Part shown: one piece after another, positions 16,674 through 23,985 of the stretch
Numbering within the stretch: position 1 is the stretch's first letter
Layout of the letters: each line of letters begins with the position of its first letter
Origin: Planktosalinus sp963977065
Lineage (GTDB): Bacteria; Bacteroidota; Bacteroidia; Flavobacteriales; Flavobacteriaceae
Direction of reading: 5' to 3'
NCBI GenBank assembly: GCA_963977065.1
Contig: CAXBNF010000001.1
Span: forward strand, 372,001-436,000
DNA: 64,000 bases
Made by a program: the position numbers and the translations under genes
The notes under the pieces: model-generated
What the model saw: the letters and a program-made list of their open reading frames with translations, nothing else
What the model was told of the DNA's origin: nothing
Databases searched by the model: none

Positions 16674-16918
16674 GAGTAACTGGCTCTTCGCATTTTTTTC
16701 TGAATAAAAGAAGATAGACAGGCATTAATGTCTTTCATTTTTGGAGTTAAAACTTCCAATGAGCCTTGTGCATTTTCTGTTACCTCGTGGCCGCAACAAT
16801 TGCACCTGTATTCAGAAATGACATTATTGATTCGATTTGTTTCTTTGTAGTTGTGCCCAATCATTGAGCATACTATTGTTCCGAGTGATGAGGTTGCTTT
16901 GGGGGTAGCTTTTTGCAT
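16661..16918 (-). CDS. Small zinc-ribbon-like protein, family not recognised
   Basis: An 85-residue protein with two Cys/His groups: VCSMIGHNY near 16-24 and YRCNCCGHEV near 37-46, which together could bind one zinc ion. The rest is basic and polar (SFIQKKMRRASYSQVS at the C terminus). No signal peptide or membrane segment is seen. Its 3' end overlaps the 3' end of thiL by 13 bases on the opposite strand. The cysteine pattern and sensible codon use support a real gene. The function is unknown; nucleic-acid or protein binding is a guess. Confidence 0.65.
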   Translation of the reverse strand: MQKATPKATSSLGTIVCSMIGHNYKETNRINNVISEYRCNCCGHEVTENAQGSLEVLTPKMKDINACLSSFIQKKMRRASYSQVS

Positions 16919-16988
16919 GAGCCGGAGTTTAGTTTGTTAGTTCATATAAAAGTAGTTAAATGAACGAAAAATCCGACAAAAAGTAAAA

Positions 16989-17759
16989 TTATTCGATGAA
17001 ATGCATTAATTTTAACATTTCATCTCTATTCTCAATAGTGCTCATATGGCCTCCATCCAAGGCGTAAAAGTTACATTTACAGTAGATGGCTAAGTTTTTT
17101 ACCTCATCAAAAGGCATTATGGGGTCTTTTTTTCCAGCGATGATGATTTTTGGTTTTGAAAACTTTTTTAGTAATAAGGTTCTGTCTTTTCTTATTTTCA
17201 TTCCTTCTAATGCTGCGATAATTCCTTGAACAGGCATTTCCATAGCTGTTTGTTTCATTTCTTGAATAGCTGTGACAAATTTCTCCCTATTTTCTTCAGC
17301 AAACAAGTTTGTGATTGCCATACTTAAAAAGGCTTCTTTGTGCTTTTTAACTAAAGCTACAGTTCGGTCTCGATTTATTTTTCTTTCCGGCGAGTCTTCT
17401 TTTGGAGTGGAGTTCAAAAGGATTATACCATTACAATTTTCTGGATACCTTTCGGCGAAAGCCAATGCAACATAACCTCCTAAAGAATGACCAATCAGAA
17501 AAGCACTCTCAATTTGCTCCTGTTCAAGTACTGTCTTGACTTGCTCTGCCAAAAGTTCCATGGTATGAATGTATCCCACAGATTCACTTTGGCCGTGACC
17601 TAATAAATCGATGGTGATGACGGTATTGTTTTTTTGTAATTTAGGAAGAAGAAAATCCCACATACTGCTATTTTCAAGAAATCCGTGGAGAAGAACCAAG
17701 GCACTACCTTTTCCTTGTTTGGTGTAGAATATATTGGACTCCTTAAAGTTTAAATGCAT
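16989..17759 (-). CDS. Alpha/beta hydrolase
   Basis: Using the ATG at 17757-17759 gives 256 residues. The oxyanion segment is VLLHGFLENSSMWD near 22-35, the nucleophile elbow is LIGHSLGGYVALAFAERYP (Ser in GHSLGG), and the acid and His fall in IIAGKKDPIMPFDE and LDGGHMSTIEN. A longer start at 17819 adds a hydrophobic stretch that reads as translated spacer. The closest functional classes are esterases and MenH-like or BioH-like hydrolases; the substrate cannot be assigned. It follows the aminopeptidase gene after a 95-base gap on the same strand. Confidence 0.82.
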   Translation of the reverse strand: MHLNFKESNIFYTKQGKGSALVLLHGFLENSSMWDFLLPKLQKNNTVITIDLLGHGQSESVGYIHTMELLAEQVKTVLEQEQIESAFLIGHSLGGYVALAFAERYPENCNGIILLNSTPKEDSPERKINRDRTVALVKKHKEAFLSMAITNLFAEENREKFVTAIQEMKQTAMEMPVQGIIAALEGMKIRKDRTLLLKKFSKPKIIIAGKKDPIMPFDEVKNLAIYCKCNFYALDGGHMSTIENRDEMLKLMHFIE

Positions 17760-17819
17760 AGCAACATCCTGTTTAGCAAATTTTATTGGAATACGTAAAT
17801 TAAGTTTAAGGAAAATCAT

Positions 17820-17854
17820 TTAAAAGTAAACAACTCACCTCTAACAACTAACTA
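17820..17854 (-). other. Low-complexity spacer after pepP
   Basis: The plus strand shows a run of short related words (aacaactcacc, aacaactaacta, ctatttactattc), with no open frame and no hairpin. It is one of three or four such spacers in the window. Confidence 0.35.
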
Positions 17855-19156
17855 CTATTTACTATTCATCAATTCCTCAATCTCTTCTGCCTCAATCGGA
17901 ATGTTCCTCATTAAGTTAAAGGGTTCCCCTTTTTCCTGAACGACCACATCATCTTCCAGGCGAATTCCAAAACCTTCTGCGGGAATGTAGATGCCGGGTT
18001 CTACTGTGAAAACCATATTGGGTTGCATGGGTTCCCAAAGAATACCATAGTCGTGGGTGTTCAGACCAATGTGGTGTGAAGTACCGTGCATAAAGTATTT
18101 TTTATAAGCAGGCCAGTCGGGGTTTTCATTTTGAACGTCGGCTTTATCAAGAAGACCTAAACCTAGTAATTCTGAAGTCATGATTTTGCCCACCTCCACA
18201 TGGTACTCCTTCCAGATGGTTCCGGGGACTAGTAATTTTGTAGCTTCATTTTTTACGCGATTTACAGCATTGTACACCTCTTTCTGACGCTTGGTAAACT
18301 TTCCCGAAACAGGAATCGTGCGACTCATATCGCTGCTGTAGTTGGCATATTCTGCACCCACATCCATCAGGATCAAATCGCCGGCTTTACACTCTTGATT
18401 GTTTTCTATATAATGTAAAACATTGGCATTGTTGCCACTTGCTATGATGGGGGTATAGGCAAATCCGCGGGAGCGGTTGTTAAGAAACTCGTGCATCAGC
18501 TCCGCTTCAATATTGTATTCCATCACGCCGGGTTTTACAAAATTGAGAATTCTACGGAAGCCTTTTTCAGTAATGTCACAGGCTTTTTGCATCAACTCGA
18601 GTTCGATGGGGTCTTTTACACTGCGCAACCGTTGCAGTATGGGATTGCTTTTTGCCCAGCGATGTGCAGGAAATTGTGCTTTGGTTTTTGCAATAAAACG
18701 GTCTTCCCGGGTTTGGGTTTCCACCGCCTGGCGGTAATGCTCGTTGGTGTTGTAATAAATTGTTTCTGCTTGCGTCATCAAGTCAAAAAACACCTTGTCA
18801 AACTCCTGAAGCCAATAAACTGTTTTAATACCAGCCACTTCAAACGCGCGGTCCTTGGTTAATTTTTCACCTTCCCAAACGGCAATGTGCTCATTGGTTT
18901 CCTTTAGGAAAAGCACTTCCCGGTTTTTTGGGTCCACTGCATCGGGGAACAGCAACAAAATACTTTCCTCCTGATCCACACCACTTAAATACAGGATGTC
19001 ACGTGCCTGTTGAAAGGGCATGGTACTGTCTGCACTGATGGGATATATATCGTTTGAATTAAAAACGGCCAAGCTTTTAGGCGCCATTTGCGCCATAAAG
19101 TTTTTGCGGTTTTTGATGTACAGGGCGTTGTTGATTGTTTCGTATTTCATATCCAT
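17855..19156 (-). CDS. pepP: Aminopeptidase P (Xaa-Pro aminopeptidase, M24B)
   Basis: A 433-residue creatinase-fold metallopeptidase. The N-terminal domain includes PFQQARDILYLSGVDQEES. The C-terminal domain has metal ligands in LILMDVGAEYANYSSDMSRT (two Asp), HGTSHHIGLNTHD (His), TVEPGIYI (Glu) and GIRLEDDVVV (Glu). Such enzymes cut the first residue from peptides with proline in second position. The start may be either the ATG at 19156 or the in-frame ATG two codons later. A stable hairpin ends exactly at the first ATG, which may affect start choice. No signal peptide, so cytoplasmic. Confidence 0.92.
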   Translation of the reverse strand: MDMKYETINNALYIKNRKNFMAQMAPKSLAVFNSNDIYPISADSTMPFQQARDILYLSGVDQEESILLLFPDAVDPKNREVLFLKETNEHIAVWEGEKLTKDRAFEVAGIKTVYWLQEFDKVFFDLMTQAETIYYNTNEHYRQAVETQTREDRFIAKTKAQFPAHRWAKSNPILQRLRSVKDPIELELMQKACDITEKGFRRILNFVKPGVMEYNIEAELMHEFLNNRSRGFAYTPIIASGNNANVLHYIENNQECKAGDLILMDVGAEYANYSSDMSRTIPVSGKFTKRQKEVYNAVNRVKNEATKLLVPGTIWKEYHVEVGKIMTSELLGLGLLDKADVQNENPDWPAYKKYFMHGTSHHIGLNTHDYGILWEPMQPNMVFTVEPGIYIPAEGFGIRLEDDVVVQEKGEPFNLMRNIPIEAEEIEELMNSK

Positions 19157-19227
19157 CCCCGCACTTGTTGCGGGGTCTCGTTTATGTAAGTTCCTAATTC
19201 AATTAAATCCTTCCGCTTAAAGCGGAA
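19157..19227 (-). promoter_or_regulatory. Two hairpins in the pepP leader
   Basis: Two 7-bp stems occur upstream of pepP: 19157-19163 with 19169-19175 (CCCCGCA/TGCGGGG), abutting the first ATG, and 19211-19217 with 19221-19227 (TTCCGCT/AGCGGAA). Neither is followed by a T run in the direction of pepP, so they are not obvious terminators. They could control translation or stability. Confidence 0.45.
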
Positions 19228-19288
19228 AAAACAAAGTTACACAAAGCCTTTGAATCGATAAAACAGTTATCAAGTAATCTTGAAAAAT

Positions 19289-19296
19289 TAATTTTG
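19289..19296 (+). promoter_or_regulatory. Candidate -7 element upstream of the sortilin-like gene
   Basis: TAATTTTG fits TAnnTTTG and lies 49 bases before the chosen start codon of the sortilin-like protein. No clear -33 TTG is at the normal distance. Confidence 0.4.
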
Positions 19297-19345
19297 AAAC
19301 CACCACTCAAATATGTACTTTCATCAGCATAAAAATTTACCAATC

Positions 19346-22198
19346 ATGAAAACCATTTTTTCTTCCCTTCTATTTGTATTGAGTGTTTCTTTTTCAATTG
19401 CACAACCGGCGGCAACGACTGCAGAGGCTTTGAAGCAATCGCTTCAGGAAACAGAAACACTGTCTAAAAATTCGCTGGTTAAAAACATCGCATTTACTAA
19501 TATAGGCCCAACCGTAATGAGCGGCCGGGTAGTCGATCTGGATGTGAATCCTGACAACCCGATGGAGTTTTATGTGGCTTATGCCACTGGCGGACTTTGG
19601 TACACTAACAATAACGGCACCAGCTTTACACCGGTAATGGACAATGCTCCCACACAAAACTTGGGAGATATTGCCGTGGACTGGAAAAACGGAACCCTTT
19701 GGGCAGGTACCGGTGAGAACAACTCTTCACGCTCGTCTTATGCGGGGATTGGAATTTTGAAATCAACTGACAAAGGAGAGACATGGCAGCATATGGGTCT
19801 GGAAGACTCACATCATATTGGGCGTATAATCATTAACCCTAACAAACCTGATGAAGTACTGGTCGCCGTGATTGGACATTTGTATTCGCCCAACGAAATG
19901 CGTGGCATCTACAAAACCACAGACGGAGGAAAAACCTGGAACAAAACGCTTTTTATCAATGATGAAACCGGGGTGATTGATCTGGAAGCAGACCCTAATA
20001 ATTTCAATATTCAATATGCCACTTCCTGGGAAAGAGACCGCAAAGCATGGCATTTTCAAGGGAATGGTGAAGGCTCATCCATTTACAAAAGTACCGATGC
20101 CGGAAACAGTTGGACAAAAGTTTCTGTGGAAGGCAGTGGTTTTCCCACCGGGAATGGTGTTGGGCGTATTGGGTTGGCGGTGTATGATGCCAACACGGTT
20201 TATGCTTTTCACGACAATCAGGATTTGAGACCCAAAGACAAAGAATCGCAAGCGGAAGGAATACTCACCAAAGAGGATTTTAAAACGATGACAGCTGCTC
20301 AGTTTTTGCAATTGGACAACAGCACGTTGAACCGTTTTTTACGTGAAAACAATTTTCAGGAGAAATACCGTGCTGAAAACGTCAAGCAAATGGTGAGCGG
20401 TGGTACCGTAAAACCTATCGATTTGGCTAAATATCTGGAAGATGCCAACGCTATGCTTTTTGATACACCCGTTATTGGCGCTGAGGTTTTTAAATCCACA
20501 GACGGAGGAAAAACCTGGAAGAAAACCCATAAAGATTATCTGGATGATATTTATTATTCATATGGTTATTATTTTGGTGAAATTCGCGTGGAGCGAAACA
20601 ATCCCGATGCAATTTATATTTTTGGAGTCCCCATTTTAAAATCCAAAGACAGCGGAAAAACCTTTGAATCGATGGATGCCCCCAATGTGCATGTGGATCA
20701 TCATGCTCTTTGGTTAAACCCAAAAAAACCCGGGCATCTCATCAACGGAAACGATGGTGGTGTCAACATTACTTTTGACGATGGCGAAAGCTGGCTTAAG
20801 GCAAATTCTACTCCCGTGATGCAGGTATATGCCCTGCAAGTGGACAACCAAAAACCTTATAATGTTTATGCCGGTTCGCAGGACAACGGAGTTTGGGTGG
20901 GGCCCAGTAATTATTCCTATTCCACACGCTGGCAAAATACCGGTGATTATCCTTATAAAGAAATAATGGGAGGCGACGGGATGTATATTGAAGTGGATGA
21001 GCGAAATCCCGATATTGTTTATACGGGTTTTCAATTTGGAAATTATTTCAGGCTTGACCGGGGAGCAAAAACAACCACTTACATCCAACCCAAACATGAG
21101 TTGGGAGAAGCGCCTTACCGATTTAACTGGCAAACGCCCATTTTGCTTTCCAAACACAATCAGGACATCCTGTATTATGGAGGAAACAAATTGATGCGTT
21201 CGATGAATCAAGGAACCGATTATACCGCCATTTCACCCGATTTAACTCAAGGCGGAAAAAAAGGGAATGTAGCTTATGGTACTTTGACTTCCATTGACGA
21301 GTCTCCATTTCAATTTGGCTTGCTCTATGCCGGAAGTGATGACGGCCTGCTGCACATCACTCACAATGGTGGCGGCAGTTGGGAAAATATTTCAACGACA
21401 TTCCCTAAAGATTTGTGGGTGTCGCGGGTCATTGCTTCACAACACAAAAAGGAACGTGTGTATGTCACACTAAACGGCTACCGCTGGGATGATTTTAAAC
21501 CTTATGTATTTGTAAGTGAGGACTATGGAAAAACCTGGCAAAATAGTAACGGCAATTTGCCATTGTCGCCGGTAAATGTGATTCGTGAAGACCCGGCCAA
21601 TGAAAACATCCTTTACCTGGGAACCGATAATGGTGCTTATGTAACCTTCAATCGCGGTGAAAGTTGGGAGCAATTTTCGTCCAATTTGCCTCATGTGGCT
21701 GTACACGATTTACGCATACAGGCTGAAGCCAAAGATTTGGTTTTAGGGACTCACGGTCGCTCGATTTACAAGACAAACATCGCGATGCTTCAGGAAATGA
21801 GCCCTGATAAACTGAATGAGAATTTATTTGTTTTTGAGGTGGACAAGGTGCGTCATTCTTCTCGTTGGGGAACTAGCTGGAGCAGTTGGCGTGAGCCCTT
21901 TGCGCCTTCAACGGCCATTCGACTTTATGCCGGTGCTTCCGGAACAGCAACTGTAAATATCAAAACAGCAAAAGGAGCTACTGTTTATAGTAATACCCTA
22001 AATGTGGATAAAGGTTTTCATACTTACGATTATGATTTAACCCTCACCGAAAACGGAAGAAAAGCCTATTTAAAAGAAAATAAAGAGGCGAAAGTCGAAG
22101 AAAAACAAAATGGGAACTATTATTTACCACAAGGCACTTATACTGTGGAGGTCACTTTGAATGGGGTGAAGAAAAACCGGGAGTTGGTAGTTGAATAA
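19346..22198 (+). CDS. Sortilin/BNR-type beta-propeller secreted protein (often called glycosyl hydrolase)
   Basis: Starting at 19346 gives a 950-residue protein with a signal peptide (MKTIFSSLLFVLSVSFSIAQ); an upstream ATG at 19313 adds 11 residues before it. The body has repeated Asp-box-like blades: STDKGETW, TTDGGKTW, STDAGNSW, STDGGKTW, SKDSGKTF, HNGGGSW, SEDYGKTW and FNRGESW, as in sortilin/VPS10 and BNR proteins, followed by a C-terminal beta domain (SGTATVNIKTAKGATVYSN). Proteins of this kind are commonly named glycosyl hydrolase, but I see no catalytic signature. No T9SS tail is evident (it ends GVKKNRELVVE). It is probably exported to periplasm or outer membrane. It is alone in its transcription unit. 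Confidence 0.82.
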   Translation: MKTIFSSLLFVLSVSFSIAQPAATTAEALKQSLQETETLSKNSLVKNIAFTNIGPTVMSGRVVDLDVNPDNPMEFYVAYATGGLWYTNNNGTSFTPVMDNAPTQNLGDIAVDWKNGTLWAGTGENNSSRSSYAGIGILKSTDKGETWQHMGLEDSHHIGRIIINPNKPDEVLVAVIGHLYSPNEMRGIYKTTDGGKTWNKTLFINDETGVIDLEADPNNFNIQYATSWERDRKAWHFQGNGEGSSIYKSTDAGNSWTKVSVEGSGFPTGNGVGRIGLAVYDANTVYAFHDNQDLRPKDKESQAEGILTKEDFKTMTAAQFLQLDNSTLNRFLRENNFQEKYRAENVKQMVSGGTVKPIDLAKYLEDANAMLFDTPVIGAEVFKSTDGGKTWKKTHKDYLDDIYYSYGYYFGEIRVERNNPDAIYIFGVPILKSKDSGKTFESMDAPNVHVDHHALWLNPKKPGHLINGNDGGVNITFDDGESWLKANSTPVMQVYALQVDNQKPYNVYAGSQDNGVWVGPSNYSYSTRWQNTGDYPYKEIMGGDGMYIEVDERNPDIVYTGFQFGNYFRLDRGAKTTTYIQPKHELGEAPYRFNWQTPILLSKHNQDILYYGGNKLMRSMNQGTDYTAISPDLTQGGKKGNVAYGTLTSIDESPFQFGLLYAGSDDGLLHITHNGGGSWENISTTFPKDLWVSRVIASQHKKERVYVTLNGYRWDDFKPYVFVSEDYGKTWQNSNGNLPLSPVNVIREDPANENILYLGTDNGAYVTFNRGESWEQFSSNLPHVAVHDLRIQAEAKDLVLGTHGRSIYKTNIAMLQEMSPDKLNENLFVFEVDKVRHSSRWGTSWSSWREPFAPSTAIRLYAGASGTATVNIKTAKGATVYSNTLNVDKGFHTYDYDLTLTENGRKAYLKENKEAKVEEKQNGNYYLPQGTYTVEVTLNGVKKNRELVVE

Positions 22199-22333
22199 TT
22201 GTGGTGTTTTTAAATTGCTATGTTGGTTGCGCTCAAAGTCGGGTAATCAAAGATTCAACGGAGTTATACTTTGCTCAGCGGTGTCAAGCATTATAAAGCA
22301 GCTAAATAAACTGAATTTTAAACTTTAAATACT

Positions 22334-22969
22334 ATGAATAAATCACTTTTTTTACCTGTTTTATTAGCAATGATATTTTTTACCTCAATTTCATTTGCTC
22401 AAAACAAAAACGACCTCGAATTTGGTTTTTTTGCCGGAGTAAGTTTAGCTTCAGTTGTAGTTGAAGAAGAATCAAGTGATTTAAAATCAAAAATCGCCTT
22501 AAATGCCGGATTTTTCTCAGAATATTTTTTCTCTGAAAAATGGAGTTTAAAATCCAAAATATATTACGATCAGAGAGGTTTTGATAATGCGCAAATAGAA
22601 ACAATTTTTACCGGAACAGGCTATTTAATTGAAAGAGGGAGTTATACCTTTCATAACGTAACCATACCGGTATTGGCAAATTTTAACTTTGGAAATAATG
22701 AGCGTTTTTATTTGAATTTAGGTCCTTTTGCAAGTTATGTTTTTTCTGTGGAAAAATCTGTAGGAGGGACCGAATCTACAGATGATTTTAATTCTTTTGA
22801 TTTTGGTCTTGAGGGCGGAATTGGATTTAAGTTTTCTTTTTCCAATAAAAATGAAAAATCATTTTTTCTGGAGTATACCGGTCAAAAGGGATTTTTAGAT
22901 TTAGATAACAATGAATTCGGAACTATCAAAAACATTCAGCATAGCTTGAATTTCGGATTTAAATTTTAA
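22334..22969 (+). CDS. Small outer-membrane beta-barrel protein (porin/PorT-like)
   Basis: A 211-residue protein with a signal peptide (MNKSLFLPVLLAMIFFTSISFAQ) and alternating amphipathic strands: LEFGFFAGVSLASVVV, NAGFFSEYFFSEKWSLKSKI, RFYLNLGPFASYVF, and the terminal strand HSLNFGFKF ending in Phe, as in outer-membrane barrels. It fits the 'outer membrane beta-barrel' class of Bacteroidetes (OMP_b-brl_2-like). The specific function is unknown. It lies 135 bases after the sortilin-like gene and is followed by the non-coding REP-like region. Confidence 0.82.
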   Translation: MNKSLFLPVLLAMIFFTSISFAQNKNDLEFGFFAGVSLASVVVEEESSDLKSKIALNAGFFSEYFFSEKWSLKSKIYYDQRGFDNAQIETIFTGTGYLIERGSYTFHNVTIPVLANFNFGNNERFYLNLGPFASYVFSVEKSVGGTESTDDFNSFDFGLEGGIGFKFSFSNKNEKSFFLEYTGQKGFLDLDNNEFGTIKNIQHSLNFGFKF

Positions 22970-23010
22970 TAATTCACTATTTACTATTGAATTTGATATG
23001 TAAACCCCCT

Positions 23011-23197
23011 ACCGCGCGATTGCATCGCGTGTGCCACTCTTGGCTGCTCACATACAATTTTGAAAAGTTCAAAAATACTGTTAGATAATGTTTTAGATTT
23101 TCAGTATTTTGGTTGAGGGAATAGCACTTTTAATGAAGAGCAGGAAACCACACGATGCAATCGTGCGGTAGCGCGGTTAGCATCTCCTGATGCTACC
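23011..23197. repeat. REP/MITE-like non-coding element
   Basis: The 335-base gap 22970-23304 holds no gene. Its first part ends in matching inverted sequences: 23012-23034 against 23148-23170 share a GC-rich core (cgcgat-tgc-atcgcg versus cacgat-gca-atcgtg), each itself a 6-bp hairpin with a three-base loop. A third hairpin, tagcatc-tcct-gatgcta, lies at 23178-23195. The GC-rich ends contrast with the A+T-rich middle (23051-23140). This looks like a palindromic repeat cluster or a small inverted-repeat element. The rest of the gap carries the sdhC promoter. Confidence 0.6.
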
Positions 23198-23246
23198 CCT
23201 GCTTTTTATAACCATTCTAAATAGCCAACTTTATCTCTTCGTTAAC

Positions 23247-23277
23247 TTGTAGATAAACAATGTGCATCGTATTTTTG
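23247..23277 (+). promoter_or_regulatory. sdhCAB promoter
   Basis: A TTG at 23247-23249 and TATTTTTG at 23270-23277 are separated by 20 bases, which matches the flavobacterial promoter consensus (TTG, 17-23 bases, TAnnTTTG). The -7 element lies 27 bases before the sdhC start codon. Confidence 0.65.
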
Positions 23278-23304
23278 TGTACCTTTTTGTAAACAAATAT
23301 CCAT

Positions 23305-23979
23305 ATGAGCGGTTTTCTTACTTCATCCATTGCCAGAAAAGTAGCAATGGCACTTTCAGGCCTGTTTTTGGTCATCTTTCTTGCACAGCATTTCTTTATC
23401 AATTTCACCTCTGTTTTTAGCGCAGAAACTTTCAATGAGATCTCTCACTTTATGGGAGTAAATCCTGTGGTGCAGTATGTGGCTCAACCCATTTTGATTT
23501 TTGGGGTCTTGTTTCACTTTATTATGGGCTTTGTACTTGAGATCCAAAACAGAAATGCCCGAAACATTTCCTATGCCAAATACAACGGCAGTGCCAATTC
23601 CTCTTGGATGTCCCGCAATATGATTTACAGCGGTGGGTTTATCTTGATTTTTTTGGTGATTCATTTCATTGATTTCTGGGTGCCCGAGATGAACATCAAG
23701 TATATACAAGGCGACATGAGCGGTCTCGATGCTGCCGGAAATTACCGTTATTATGACCACGTGGTGCATTCCTTTGAACCTTTGTGGAGAACGGCCCTGT
23801 ATATTGTTGGATTTATTTTCCTGGCACTTCACCTGTTGCACGGTTTTCAATCGTCTTTTCAGTCGGTTGGGTTTAACAATAAATATTCAAAAGCATTAAA
23901 AGGTTTTACAACCGCTTATGCCATTATCATCCCGCTTGGATTTATTATCATCGCGTTGTATCACCACTTAAATCAGTAA
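23305..23979 (+). CDS. sdhC: Succinate dehydrogenase/fumarate reductase cytochrome b subunit
   Basis: A 224-residue membrane protein with five hydrophobic segments (near 14-32, 60-80, 105-125, 160-180, 198-218) and several conserved histidines (LAQHFFINF, GVLFHFIMGF, LVIHFIDFW, HVVHSFEP, ALHLLHGFQSSFQ) suited to di-haem ligation. It fits the b558-type single-subunit anchor of Bacteroidetes, which links SdhAB to menaquinone. sdhA follows after six bases. Confidence 0.93.
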   Translation: MSGFLTSSIARKVAMALSGLFLVIFLAQHFFINFTSVFSAETFNEISHFMGVNPVVQYVAQPILIFGVLFHFIMGFVLEIQNRNARNISYAKYNGSANSSWMSRNMIYSGGFILIFLVIHFIDFWVPEMNIKYIQGDMSGLDAAGNYRYYDHVVHSFEPLWRTALYIVGFIFLALHLLHGFQSSFQSVGFNNKYSKALKGFTTAYAIIIPLGFIIIALYHHLNQ

Positions 23980-23985
23980 TCGTCT

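Noticed and set aside
20714..21211. 165-codon minus-strand frame inside the sortilin-like gene
   Set aside because: It is the antisense shadow of a well-supported propeller gene and shows no signal peptide, domain or codon pattern of its own.
23356..23850. 164-codon minus-strand frame opposite sdhC
   Set aside because: Antisense to a confident membrane protein; the His-rich composition results from reading sdhC backwards.
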